Shown here: piece after piece, positions 25,152 to 33,629 of the stretch
Layout: every line of letters starts with the position of its first letter
Numbering within the stretch: the stretch's first letter is position 1
Program-made: the position numbers and the translations under genes
The notes under the pieces: generated by a model
Seen by the model: the letters and a program-made list of their open reading frames with translations, nothing else
Database searches by the model: none
Told to the model about the DNA's origin: nothing
From: Donghicola eburneus
GTDB taxonomy: Bacteria; Pseudomonadota; Alphaproteobacteria; Rhodobacterales; Rhodobacteraceae
Assembly (NCBI RefSeq): GCF_900115865.1
Contig: NZ_FOXY01000010.1
Location: forward strand, 62,001-126,000
Length of the DNA: 64,000 bases
Direction: 5' to 3'

Positions 25152-25790
25152 TTAAGGTTTCCAGTTGAGGAAGTTGGCAATCAGGTGCAGGCCGATTTGT
25201 TGGCTTTTCTCGGGGTGGAACTGGAAGCCGAGCAGGTTGTCGCGGCCGACGATGGCGGTGACTTCGGTGCCGTAGTCCACGTGGGCAAGGCGCTCGGCGG
25301 CGGTGTCTACGGTGAAGTGGTAGGAGTGCACGAAATAGGTGTGATCGCCCGTTTTCACGCCGTCAAAGACGGGGTGGGGGGTGCCGATCACCAGATCGTT
25401 CCAGCCCATGTGCGGCACTTTCAGGGTGCTGTCGGTGGGGCGGATTTTGTCGACGGTGCCTGCGATCCAGTCAAAACCATTGGTCTCGGTGTATTCCAAG
25501 CCGTGCGTGGCCAGCATTTGCATGCCGATGCAGATCCCGAGGAAGGGTTTGCCCTGTTTGATGGCGACTTCCTCGATGGCTTCGAACAGGCCCGAGTGGT
25601 TGAAGAGCGCCTGTTGGCAGGCGGGAAAAGCCCCGTCGCCGGGCAGGACGACGCGGTCGGCTTTGCGTACGACCTCGGGGTCGGCGGTGACGATCACAGG
25701 GCCGTGGCCCTGTTCTTGGGCCATGCGCTGGAATGCCTTTTCCGCCGAGTGCAGGTTGCCGCTTTCGTAGTCGACGATCACCGTGGTCAT
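25152..25790 (-). CDS. hisH: Imidazole glycerol phosphate synthase glutaminase subunit HisH
   Basis: A 212-residue class I glutamine amidotransferase. The catalytic cysteine is in FLGICIGMQML (about residue 85), and the His-Glu pair is in FQFHPEKSQQ near the C-terminus. It supplies ammonia to HisF. Its ATG overlaps the hisB stop by one base, indicating translational coupling. Confidence 0.96.
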   Translation of the reverse strand: MTTVIVDYESGNLHSAEKAFQRMAQEQGHGPVIVTADPEVVRKADRVVLPGDGAFPACQQALFNHSGLFEAIEEVAIKQGKPFLGICIGMQMLATHGLEYTETNGFDWIAGTVDKIRPTDSTLKVPHMGWNDLVIGTPHPVFDGVKTGDHTYFVHSYHFTVDTAAERLAHVDYGTEVTAIVGRDNLLGFQFHPEKSQQIGLHLIANFLNWKP

Positions 25791-26377
25791 CAGAGCGCGC
25801 CCTTGGTCGAGGGCAGGGCGCCTGCGGCGCGGGGATCGGGCTCGACCGCTTGGCGCAGCGAACGGGCCACGGCCTTGAACGCGGCTTCGGCGATGTGGTG
25901 GCTGTTGAACCCATTCAGGCAGGCGATGTTCAGAGTGATGCCGCCGTGGGTGCTGAGCGCCTGAAAGAATTCGCGCACCAGTTCCGTGTCGAAGGTACCG
26001 ATCTTCTCGCTCGGGAAAGTCATGTCAAAGTGCAGGAAGGGGCGGTTCGACAGATCGAGCGCCGCACGCACCAGTGTGTCGTCCATGGGCAAGAGGCAGC
26101 TGCCATAGCGGTTGATGCCCTTTTTGTCGCCGACCGCCTCTTTGATCGCCTGACCAAGCGCGATGCCCGTATCCTCGACCGTGTGGTGGTCGTCAATGTG
26201 CAGATCGCCGTTGGCACGCGCGGTGATGTCGATCATCGAGTGGCGGGCCAATTGCTCCATCATGTGGTCGAAAAAGCCTACGCCGGTCTTGATGTCATAC
26301 TTACCGGTGCCGTCCAGATCGACGGATACGCTGATCTGGGTTTCAGTGGTGTTACGGGTGATTTCGGCGCGTCGCAT
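25790..26377 (-). CDS. hisB: Imidazoleglycerol-phosphate dehydratase
   Basis: A 195-residue monofunctional HisB dehydratase. Metal ligands are in the two family motifs [14 protein letters not shown] and [16 protein letters not shown]. The start [13 protein letters not shown] at 26377 is preceded by GGAGG; a longer frame exists but is unlikely. It is the first gene of the hisB-hisH transcript and lies just downstream (on the same strand) of the tRNA-Gly genes. Confidence 0.96.
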   Translation of the reverse strand: MRRAEITRNTTETQISVSVDLDGTGKYDIKTGVGFFDHMMEQLARHSMIDITARANGDLHIDDHHTVEDTGIALGQAIKEAVGDKKGINRYGSCLLPMDDTLVRAALDLSNRPFLHFDMTFPSEKIGTFDTELVREFFQALSTHGGITLNIACLNGFNSHHIAEAAFKAVARSLRQAVEPDPRAAGALPSTKGAL

Positions 26378-26474
26378 GGGCCCCTCCGTTAGAACTCGCG
26401 GCCTTGTAGCGCGATGTGGGGGCAAGGCCAAGCGGCCCGTGTCATGTTCTGTCGTCGGAAAGTTTTGGTCTGTA

Positions 26475-26549
26475 TGGAGCGGGCGAGGCGATTCGAACGC
26501 CCGACCCTAACCTTGGCAAGGTTATGCTCTACCCCTGAGCTACGCCCGC
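26475..26549 (-). tRNA. tRNA-Gly (GCC), copy 1
   Basis: On the minus strand a cloverleaf with acceptor GCGGGCG/CGCCCGC, anticodon GCC in the loop CTTGCCAAG context, T-loop TTCGAAT and an encoded CCA (26475-26477). Identical to the two copies that follow at higher coordinates. Confidence 0.96.
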
Positions 26550-26573
26550 ACTCTCATACAGTTATCGGTTTTC

Positions 26574-26648
26574 TGGAGCGGGCGAGGCGATTCGAACGCC
26601 CGACCCTAACCTTGGCAAGGTTATGCTCTACCCCTGAGCTACGCCCGC
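26574..26648 (-). tRNA. tRNA-Gly (GCC), copy 2
   Basis: Same 75-base sequence as copy 1, with CCA encoded. It is separated from copy 1 by 24 bp. Confidence 0.96.
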
Positions 26649-26683
26649 TTCCTTGGGAAAACCGATCCCTATCTACCTTCTTC

Positions 26684-26758
26684 TGGAGCGGGCGAGGCGA
26701 TTCGAACGCCCGACCCTAACCTTGGCAAGGTTATGCTCTACCCCTGAGCTACGCCCGC
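26684..26758 (-). tRNA. tRNA-Gly (GCC), copy 3
   Basis: Same 75-base sequence as copies 1 and 2, 35 bp beyond copy 2. It would be the first transcribed of a three-gene tRNA operon. Confidence 0.96.
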
Positions 26759-26888
26759 ACCGTTGAAGGTGAGGCGCTGTTTAATGCCGTCCCGCAAAGG
26801 CTGCAAGAGGAAAAAGCGACCTTTTCTCAGGAAATTTCTATGGTCCGTTCGGACATCTTGTTTTCCGGTGTTTTTCAAAGCCGGAATG

Positions 26889-26918
26889 AAAAAGGCGCGC
26901 CGTTTTGGGCGCGCCTTT
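26889..26918 (-). terminator. Intrinsic terminator of pyc
   Basis: A perfect 11-bp stem (26891-26901 with 26908-26918). On the minus strand it ends in a T-run, 22 bp after the pyc stop. Confidence 0.82.
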
Positions 26919-26939
26919 GTGTTATTCTACAGGGCGGGA

Positions 26940-29900
26940 TTACTCCAGCTCAACCAGCAGGTCCTTGGCGTCGATCTGGTCGCCCGGTTTGATGTGGACC
27001 GCTTTGACCACGCCGGATTTTTCAGCGTGCAGACCGGTTTCCATCTTCATCGCTTCGATGGTCAGAATCAGATCGCCGTCGTTGACCTTCTGGCCCGGTG
27101 TGACGCTAACCGAGGCGATGACGCCTGGCATAGGTGCGCCCACATGGGCAGCGTTGCTTGCTTCGGCCTTGGGGCGGACCGTGGTGGTCGCCTTGACCTT
27201 GCGGTCGGGCACGCGGATTACGCGAGGCTGACCGTTCAGTTCGAAAAAGACCTTTACCTCGCCCTTGTCATCCGCTTCGCCAAGCGCTTGCAGGCGGATT
27301 TCCAAGGTCTTGCCGGGGTCAATCTCTACGCTGATCTCATCGCCGGGCTCCATTCCGTAGAAGAAGCTGGAGGTCGGCAGGGTGCGCACAGGGCCATAGG
27401 TTTTGTGGCGCGCCACGTAGTCGCTAAAGACCTTGGGATACATCAGGTAGCCATTCAGGTCCTCGTCATCGAGGGTATCGTCGAGCTCCAGTTCCTTGGT
27501 CGCAGCCAGACGGGTTTCCTCGATGTCGATTGGCTTGGCGCTCAGGCCAGGACGGTCTGTGTTCGGCTTTTCGCCCTTGAGCACCTTGGTGATGATGCTG
27601 TCGGGGAAGCCACCCGGGGGCTGGCCCAGGTTGCCGCGCATCATATCCACGACCGAGTCGGGGAAGGCGATGTCGCGGTTCGGATCTTCGACGTCCGCGC
27701 GGGTCAGGCCTTGGGAGACCATCATCAGCGCCATGTCACCGACCACCTTGGACGAGGGGGTCACTTTCACGATGTCGCCGAACATCTGGTTCACGTCCGC
27801 ATAGGCGTGGGCGACCTCGTGCCACTTTTCCTCTAGGCCGAGGCTGCGGGCCTGCGCCTTGAGGTTGGTGAACTGACCGCCGGGCATCTCGTGCAGGTAG
27901 ACCTCGGACGAGGGCGACGCGAGGCCGCTTTCGAACGCGGCGTATTGTGCACGCACCTGTTCCCAATAGTCGCTGATCTGGCGCACGGCTTCGATGTCCA
28001 GTCCACTGTCGCGGTCTGAGTGACGCAGTGCTTCGACAATCGAGCCCAGAGCGGCCTGCGAGGTGCCCCCCGAGAACGCGTCCATGGCCGCATCGACCGC
28101 GTCGACGCCCGCTTCGGCAGCGGCCAGAATGGTCGCGCCCGCAATGCCGCTGGTGTCGTGGGTGTGGAAGTGGACGGGCAGGCCGACCTCTTCTTTCAGG
28201 GCTTTGATCAGGATGCGCGCAGCGCCGGGTTTCAGTAGGCCCGCCATGTCCTTCAGGCCAAGAATATGCGCGCCAGCTGCCTTCAGTTCCTGCGCCATGG
28301 CCACGTAGTACTTTAGGTCGTACTTTGCGCGGTCAGGGTTCAGGATGTCGCCAGTGTAACATACGGTACCTTCGAGGATTTTGTCGGTTTCCAGCACGGC
28401 ATCCATCGCGACGCGCATGTTTTCAACCCAGTTCAGGCTGTCGAACACGCGGAAGATATCCACGCCGGTCTCAGCCGCCTGTTCGACAAAGAACTTCACG
28501 ACATTGTCGGGGTAGTTGGTGTAGCCCACACCGTTCGCCCCACGCAGCAGCATCTGGGTCAGCAGATTGGGCATACGGGCGCGCAGGTCGCGCAGACGCT
28601 GCCACGGGCATTCCTGCAAGAAGCGGTAGGCCACGTCGAACGTCGCGCCACCCCAGCATTCGACCGAGAACAGCTGGGGCAGGTTGTGTGCGTAGGCAGG
28701 GGCGACCTTGACCATGTCGAACGACCGCATGCGGGTCGCCAGCAAGGACTGGTGGCCGTCACGCATGGTGGTGTCTGTCAGCAGCAGTTGCTTCTGCGCC
28801 GCCATCCAGTCGGCCACGGCCTGCGGGCCCTTCTCATCCAGGAGGGTTTTCGAACCGGCTGCGGGCGCATCGGCCAACAGTTGCGGCGCGCGCGGGTTGA
28901 TGTCCGAGCGGGGCTTCACGCGGCCAGCGGTTTCGGGGTGACCGTTGACACTGATGTCCGCGATATAGGTCAGAACCTTGGTGCCGCGGTCACGGCGGGC
29001 GCTGAAGTCAAAGAGTTCGGGAGTCGTGTCGATAAACTTGGTTGTGTATTCGTTCGACAGGAAGGTCGGGTGCTTTAGCAGGTTTTCCACGAACGCGATG
29101 TTGGTGGAGACGCCGCGAATCCGGAATTCGCGCAGGGCGCGGTCCATGCGAGCGATCGCGGCCTCGGGTGTTGGGGCCTTGGCGGTCACTTTGGTCAGCA
29201 GCGAGTCATAATAGCGTGTGATGACTGCGCCCGAATACGCCGTGCCACCGTCCAGACGGATGCCCATGCCAGTTGCCGAGCGATAGGTGGTGATCCGGCC
29301 ATAGTCGGGGATGAAGTTGTTCTGTGGGTCTTCGGTGGTCACACGGCACTGCAGGGCGTGGCCGGTCAGCACGATGTCTTCCTGCTTGGATTTGCCGGTC
29401 GCCTCTTCCAGTGTCTTGCCTTCTGCGATCAGGATCTGAGCGCGGACGATGTCGATGCCGGTGACTTCTTCGGTGACGGTGTGCTCCACCTGAACGCGGG
29501 GGTTCACTTCGATGAAGTAGAAGTTGCCCGAGTCCATATCCATCAGGAATTCGACGGTGCCGGCGCACTCGTAGTTCACATGGGCGCAGATTTTCTTGCC
29601 CAACTCACACAGTTCGGTGCGCTGTTCTTCGGATAGGTAGGGGGCAGGGGCACGCTCGACGACCTTCTGGTTGCGGCGTTGAACCGAACAGTCCCGCTCC
29701 CATAGATGGTAGATGCCGCCGTGCTTGTCGCCAAGGATCTGAACCTCCACGTGACGAGCGCGAATGATCATCTTTTCCAGGTAGCCTTCGCCGTTGCCGA
29801 AAGCGGCTTCGGCCTCGCGGCGGCCTTCGCTGACCTTGGTGGCCAGTTCGGATTCGGCTTCGATTGGGCGCATGCCGCGACCGCCGCCACCCCAAGACGC

Positions 29901-30383
29901 TTTGAGCATCAACGGGTAGCCAATCTCGGCGGCCTCTTTCTTGATGGCCTCCATGTCGTCACCCAGAACCTCGGTAGCGGGGATGACAGGCACACCGGCC
30001 TCGACCGCAACGCGGCGGGCGCTGGCCTTGTCACCTAGGGCGCGCATGGTCTCGGCCTTGGGGCCGATAAAGGTGATGCCGTTCGCGGCGCAAGCCTCGA
30101 CGAAATCGGGATTTTCAGACAGCAGACCGTAGCCCGGATGGATCGCGTCCGCGCCGCACTCCTTGGCGACTCGGATGATTTCGGGGATCGACAGATACGC
30201 TGCGACCGGGCCCATGCCTTCGCCGATGCGATAGGCTTCGTCCGCCTTGAAGCGGTGAAGGCTCAGTTTGTCTTCTTCGGCATAGACGGCGACCGTCTTC
30301 TTGCCCATCTCGTTTGCGGCCCGCATCACGCGGATCGCGATTTCCCCCCGGTTCGCAATGAGGATCTTTTTAAACTCGGTCAT
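26940..30383 (-). CDS. pyc: Pyruvate carboxylase
   Basis: An 1147-residue single-chain pyruvate carboxylase that makes oxaloacetate from pyruvate, ATP and bicarbonate. Domains in order: biotin carboxylase (start KKILIANRGEIAIRV; ATP-grasp loop GGGGRGM near 165), carboxyltransferase of HMG-CoA-lyase type (TTMRDGHQSLLATRMR, about 545-560), the PYC-specific region, and biotinyl domain with EAMKMETGL, biotinyl lysine K1113. The length matches the bacterial four-domain enzyme. The ATG at 30383 is preferred from homologue starts; one at 30401 is possible. The roughly 0.4 kb upstream is shared with uvrD and holds several candidate regulator sites. It is the main anaplerotic route in many Rhodobacterales. 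Confidence 0.97.
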   Translation of the reverse strand: MTEFKKILIANRGEIAIRVMRAANEMGKKTVAVYAEEDKLSLHRFKADEAYRIGEGMGPVAAYLSIPEIIRVAKECGADAIHPGYGLLSENPDFVEACAANGITFIGPKAETMRALGDKASARRVAVEAGVPVIPATEVLGDDMEAIKKEAAEIGYPLMLKASWGGGGRGMRPIEAESELATKVSEGRREAEAAFGNGEGYLEKMIIRARHVEVQILGDKHGGIYHLWERDCSVQRRNQKVVERAPAPYLSEEQRTELCELGKKICAHVNYECAGTVEFLMDMDSGNFYFIEVNPRVQVEHTVTEEVTGIDIVRAQILIAEGKTLEEATGKSKQEDIVLTGHALQCRVTTEDPQNNFIPDYGRITTYRSATGMGIRLDGGTAYSGAVITRYYDSLLTKVTAKAPTPEAAIARMDRALREFRIRGVSTNIAFVENLLKHPTFLSNEYTTKFIDTTPELFDFSARRDRGTKVLTYIADISVNGHPETAGRVKPRSDINPRAPQLLADAPAAGSKTLLDEKGPQAVADWMAAQKQLLLTDTTMRDGHQSLLATRMRSFDMVKVAPAYAHNLPQLFSVECWGGATFDVAYRFLQECPWQRLRDLRARMPNLLTQMLLRGANGVGYTNYPDNVVKFFVEQAAETGVDIFRVFDSLNWVENMRVAMDAVLETDKILEGTVCYTGDILNPDRAKYDLKYYVAMAQELKAAGAHILGLKDMAGLLKPGAARILIKALKEEVGLPVHFHTHDTSGIAGATILAAAEAGVDAVDAAMDAFSGGTSQAALGSIVEALRHSDRDSGLDIEAVRQISDYWEQVRAQYAAFESGLASPSSEVYLHEMPGGQFTNLKAQARSLGLEEKWHEVAHAYADVNQMFGDIVKVTPSSKVVGDMALMMVSQGLTRADVEDPNRDIAFPDSVVDMMRGNLGQPPGGFPDSIITKVLKGEKPNTDRPGLSAKPIDIEETRLAATKELELDDTLDDEDLNGYLMYPKVFSDYVARHKTYGPVRTLPTSSFFYGMEPGDEISVEIDPGKTLEIRLQALGEADDKGEVKVFFELNGQPRVIRVPDRKVKATTTVRPKAEASNAAHVGAPMPGVIASVSVTPGQKVNDGDLILTIEAMKMETGLHAEKSGVVKAVHIKPGDQIDAKDLLVELE

Positions 30384-30436
30384 AATTAGGTGTCCCGACA
30401 TAGTCTCACAGGTTTTGCCACTCGCACGGCATGGAA

Positions 30437-30474
30437 GAGTGCGATCGCTAACTCCCCTGATAGCGATAACACTC
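30437..30474. repeat. Inverted repeat in the pyc leader
   Basis: Arms GAGTG...ATCGCTA and TAGCGAT...CACTC (30437-30450, 30461-30474) face each other around a 10-base loop, 54 bp upstream of the pyc start. It is not followed by T. It may be an operator or a leader RNA hairpin. Confidence 0.4.
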
Positions 30475-30502
30475 CTTTAAAATCAGACAGCAAGCAGATG
30501 TT

Positions 30503-30516
30503 GCTGCACGTGCAGC
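30503..30516. promoter_or_regulatory. Perfect 14-bp palindrome upstream of pyc
   Basis: GCTGCACGTGCAGC is fully self-complementary with a central CG, a shape used by LacI-type repressors. It lies 120 bp upstream of the pyc ATG. Confidence 0.4.
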
Positions 30517-30682
30517 GTGATAATTTTTCAGCGCCGCGCAAGTGCGAAATTTCACACACTTTCGGATTTGCAGGACGATACCGTTAACACCTACGTTATG
30601 CTGGTTGCGCTAAATGTTATGTTTATCAGTCTGTTACATTGCCGAAATTTGCAGATTTGCTAGAGAGAATTTTTTTGAAGAA

Positions 30683-30702
30683 TTTGCAAGAATAATTGCA
30701 AA
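30683..30702. promoter_or_regulatory. TTTGCAA-type regulator site between pyc and uvrD
   Basis: TTTGCAAG, four bases, ATTGCAAA: a 7-bp inverted repeat that matches, with one change per half, the TTTGCAAA-N4-TTTGCAAA sites of short-chain acyl-CoA regulators (ScfR/PccR, RamB relatives). Extra TTTGC half-sites stand at 30567, 30648 and 30656. The rest of the 30384-30789 gap is AT-rich, with no gene seen. Confidence 0.4.
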
Positions 30703-30789
30703 CCCGTTGGGGCGTGCTCATTGGAAAATTTGTGAACATTTTGGGAACACCTCTTTTCCTTGGGGCAGCGGCAGGCTATTTTGCCGGAC

Positions 30790-33195
30790 ATGAGCAGCTT
30801 TGATGAATTCGATGCCTTCGAAGGCGCCTCCTTGTCCGCACGTGCCATGGCCGCGCGGCCGTCGCCCTATCTGGACGATCTGAACCTTGCGCAACGCGAG
30901 GCGGTCGAGGCGCTGGATGGCCCTGTGCTGATGCTGGCTGGTGCTGGCACCGGCAAAACCAAGGCGTTGACCTGCCGCATCGCCCATCTGCTGAACACGG
31001 GCCGCGCGCGTCCGAATGAGATTTTGTCGGTGACCTTCACCAACAAAGCGGCGCGCGAGATGAAAGATCGCGTGGGCCGTTTGATGGGCCAAGCGGTCGA
31101 GGGGATGCCGTGGCTTGGTACGTTCCACTCGATCTGCGTGAAGCTGTTGCGCCGGCATGCGGAACTCGTGGGGCTGAAGTCGAATTTCACGATTCTCGAC
31201 ACGGACGACCAGATTCGGCTGCTAAAGCAACTGCTCAAGGCCTACAACATCGACGACAAACGCTGGCCTGCGCGCCAGCTGTCGGGGGTGATTGGCCATT
31301 GGAAGAATCGCTGCTGGCTGCCCGAGCAAGTTCCAGGGGGCGAGGCTGCCGCATTCAACAACCGCGGGATCGAGCTCTACAAAGCCTATCAGCTGCGCCT
31401 GCGCGAACTGAACGCCGTCGATTTTGATGACCTCTTGCTGCACATGGTCACGATTTTCCAGCGTCACCCCGACGTGCTGGAGCAGTACCAGCGCTGGTTC
31501 AAATACATCCTCGTGGACGAGTATCAGGATACCAACGTCGCGCAGTATCTGTGGCTGCGTCTGTTGGCGCAGGGGCACCGGAATATTTGCTGCGTCGGCG
31601 ATGATGATCAGTCGATTTATGGCTGGCGTGGGGCCGAAGTGGGCAACATCCTGCGCTTTGAAAAGGATTTTGACGGCGCGCATGTGGTCCGGCTGGAGCA
31701 AAACTACCGCTCGACCCCCCATATTCTGGCAGCGGCCTCTAACGTGATCCGTGGCAACGAATCCCGTCTGGGCAAAGAGCTGTGGACTGACAAGGATGAG
31801 GGCGAAAAGGTTCGACTGATCGGCCATTGGGACGGCGACGAAGAGGCCCGCTGGATCGGTGAGGAAATTGAAGCGCTCCAGCGTGGGACGAGGGGACTGC
31901 GTCCGTATTCATTGGACGAAATGGCTATTTTGGTGCGCGCCTCCCATCAAATGCGCGGCTTCGAAGACCGTTTCCTGACGATTGGCCTGCCTTATCGCGT
32001 TATCGGCGGCCCGCGTTTCTATGAGCGGCAAGAGATTCGCGATGCCATGGCCTATTTCCGTGTGGTGACGTCGAATGATGACGATCTGGCGTTTGAGCGG
32101 ATTGTGAACACGCCGAAGCGCGGTCTCGGAGATAAGGCGCAACAGAACATTCAACAAACCGCGCGGCACCATGGGGTGTCTTTGGTCGAAGGTGCGCGGA
32201 TCTTGCTGGACGAGAAGGGGATCGGTGGCAAAGGGGCCAAAGAACTGCGCATTCTGCTCGATGGGATCGAGCGCTGGTCGGAGGTTGCGCGCACGCACAC
32301 CAGCCGCGCTGTTCTTGACGACGATGAGGCAGTGATCGACGACGGCGGCGCGCGCACCTCCATGACTCATATGGAGCTGGCCGAAATCATTCTGGATGAG
32401 TCCGGCTACACAGCGATGTGGCAAAACGACAAAACGCCCGAGGCGCCAGGCCGCTTGGAAAACCTGAAGGAACTGGTGAAGGCGCTAGAAAGCTTCGAAA
32501 ACCTGCAGGGGTTCTTGGAGCATGTCAGCCTCGTCATGGACAACGAGTCCGATGCCGAGGGCGCAAAGGTATCGATCATGACATTGCACGCGGCCAAGGG
32601 TCTGGAGTTTCCAGCCGTATTCTTGCCTGGTTGGGAGGATGGCCTGTTTCCGTCCCAGCGGGCGATGGATGAAAGCGGTCTTAAGGGCCTCGAGGAAGAG
32701 CGCCGTCTTGCCTATGTCGGCATCACCCGCGCCGAAGAGATTGCAACCATTAGCTTCGCGGGCAATCGCCGCGTCTACGGACAATGGCAGAGCCAGATGC
32801 CCTCTCGGTTTGTAGATGAATTGCCAGAGGAACATGTCGAGGTTCTTACCCCGCCCGGTCTATATGGCGGCGGGTATGGTGCGGCCAGTCCCATGTCGTC
32901 CCGTTTGGATGAGCGGGCCGCAAGCGCCGATGCGTATAATTCCCCCGGTTGGAAGCGCTTGCAAGAGCGCAGCGGGAGCCGTCCCGTCAGTCAACCGCGC
33001 GAGTCTCGCGCGCCGGTGATAGATGCGCAGGCCATCAGCAGTCACACGGTCGGCGAGCGTGTGTTCCACCAGAAATTTGGCTACGGCGAAATCATTGGGA
33101 TTGAGGGCGATAAATTGGAGATCGCTTTTGACAAGGCCGGAACCAAGAAGGTCGTCGCCAAATTCGTGACGACACCGAACGACATCCCGTTCTAA
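30790..33195 (+). CDS. uvrD: UvrD/PcrA-type superfamily 1 DNA helicase
   Basis: An 801-residue 3'-5' DNA helicase. Walker A is AGAGTGKT (50-57), motif II DEYQDTN (243-249), motif III GDDDQSIYGWRGAEV (about 268-282). The C-terminal 50 residues (HQKFGYGEIIGIEGDKLEIAF) form the Tudor-like domain that contacts RNA polymerase in PcrA/UvrD. It serves nucleotide-excision and mismatch repair and transcription-coupled repair. The ATG at 30790 is chosen; the frame opens with a TTG at 30760, which lacks a better ribosome-binding site. A short terminator follows, and the transcript converges on the small-RNA locus. Confidence 0.94.
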   Translation: MSSFDEFDAFEGASLSARAMAARPSPYLDDLNLAQREAVEALDGPVLMLAGAGTGKTKALTCRIAHLLNTGRARPNEILSVTFTNKAAREMKDRVGRLMGQAVEGMPWLGTFHSICVKLLRRHAELVGLKSNFTILDTDDQIRLLKQLLKAYNIDDKRWPARQLSGVIGHWKNRCWLPEQVPGGEAAAFNNRGIELYKAYQLRLRELNAVDFDDLLLHMVTIFQRHPDVLEQYQRWFKYILVDEYQDTNVAQYLWLRLLAQGHRNICCVGDDDQSIYGWRGAEVGNILRFEKDFDGAHVVRLEQNYRSTPHILAAASNVIRGNESRLGKELWTDKDEGEKVRLIGHWDGDEEARWIGEEIEALQRGTRGLRPYSLDEMAILVRASHQMRGFEDRFLTIGLPYRVIGGPRFYERQEIRDAMAYFRVVTSNDDDLAFERIVNTPKRGLGDKAQQNIQQTARHHGVSLVEGARILLDEKGIGGKGAKELRILLDGIERWSEVARTHTSRAVLDDDEAVIDDGGARTSMTHMELAEIILDESGYTAMWQNDKTPEAPGRLENLKELVKALESFENLQGFLEHVSLVMDNESDAEGAKVSIMTLHAAKGLEFPAVFLPGWEDGLFPSQRAMDESGLKGLEEERRLAYVGITRAEEIATISFAGNRRVYGQWQSQMPSRFVDELPEEHVEVLTPPGLYGGGYGAASPMSSRLDERAASADAYNSPGWKRLQERSGSRPVSQPRESRAPVIDAQAISSHTVGERVFHQKFGYGEIIGIEGDKLEIAFDKAGTKKVVAKFVTTPNDIPF

Positions 33196-33220
33196 AGCGC
33201 CGCACATCGGTACGTTATTG

Positions 33221-33245
33221 AGGTCGCCTTCGGGCGGCCTTTTTC
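33221..33245 (+). terminator. Intrinsic terminator of uvrD
   Basis: An 8-bp stem (33221-33228 with 33233-33240, one G.T pair) around TTCG, then a T-run. Confidence 0.7.
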
Positions 33246-33260
33246 ATTTTCTGAAGTGAA

Positions 33261-33305
33261 AAATAAAAAAGCGGTGGCGCCAGGGAGGAGGAGAGGCGCC
33301 ACCGC
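33261..33305 (-). terminator. Final array hairpin acting as terminator
   Basis: The 11-bp perfect stem (33271-33281 with 33295-33305) is followed on the minus strand by TTTTTTATTT. It therefore both displays the last CUCCUCC loop and ends the DUF1127/small-RNA transcript. Confidence 0.8.
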
Positions 33306-33345
33306 TAAAATACAGATGCTGCAGGGAGGAGGAGAGCAGCCTCTG
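33271..33345 (-). ncRNA. CCUCCUCC sRNA unit 5 (last transcribed)
   Basis: Type B hairpin 33313-33345 (10 bp, one mismatch) then type A hairpin 33271-33305 (11 bp perfect) with the full 13-base loop in each, then the T-run. Confidence 0.75.
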
Positions 33346-33360
33346 ATTTCGGATTAGGGT

Positions 33361-33437
33361 GCGGCGATATCCAGGGAGGAGGAGAGGATATCGCCGCTGA
33401 TCTACAGAATGCTCAGGGAGGAGGAGAGAGCATCCTG
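33361..33437 (-). ncRNA. CCUCCUCC sRNA unit 4
   Basis: Type B 33405-33437 (10 bp including one G.U on this strand) and type A 33361-33397 (12 bp perfect), both with the full loop. Confidence 0.75.
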
Positions 33438-33451
33438 ATCTCGAATTAGGT

Positions 33452-33524
33452 GCGGCGACACAGGGAGGAGGAGAGTGTCGCCGCTAGATTACAGAATGCT
33501 CAGGGAGGAGGAGAGAGCATCCTG
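33452..33524 (-). ncRNA. CCUCCUCC sRNA unit 3
   Basis: Type B 33492-33524, stem identical to that of unit 4, and type A 33452-33484 (10 bp perfect), both with the full loop. Confidence 0.75.
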
Positions 33525-33538
33525 ATCTCAAACTTGAT

Positions 33539-33615
33539 GCGGCAACACTCAGGGAGGAGGAGAGAGTGTTGCCGCTGATAACAGACGCCGCAGGGAGGAG
33601 GAGAGCGGCTATCTG
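33539..33615 (-). ncRNA. CCUCCUCC sRNA unit 2
   Basis: Type B 33582-33615 (imperfect lower stem) and type A 33539-33575 (12 bp perfect), both with the full loop. Confidence 0.72.
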
Positions 33616-33629
33616 AACCTTGTTGGGTT

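Noticed and set aside
26414-26719. 101-codon frame encoding a repeated peptide
   Set aside because: The repeat is simply the translated complement of the three tRNA-Gly genes.
30583-30598. CtrA-like TTAA-N7-TTAA site upstream of pyc/uvrD
   Set aside because: The spacing is eight rather than seven and the second half is TTAT, so it falls outside the consensus.
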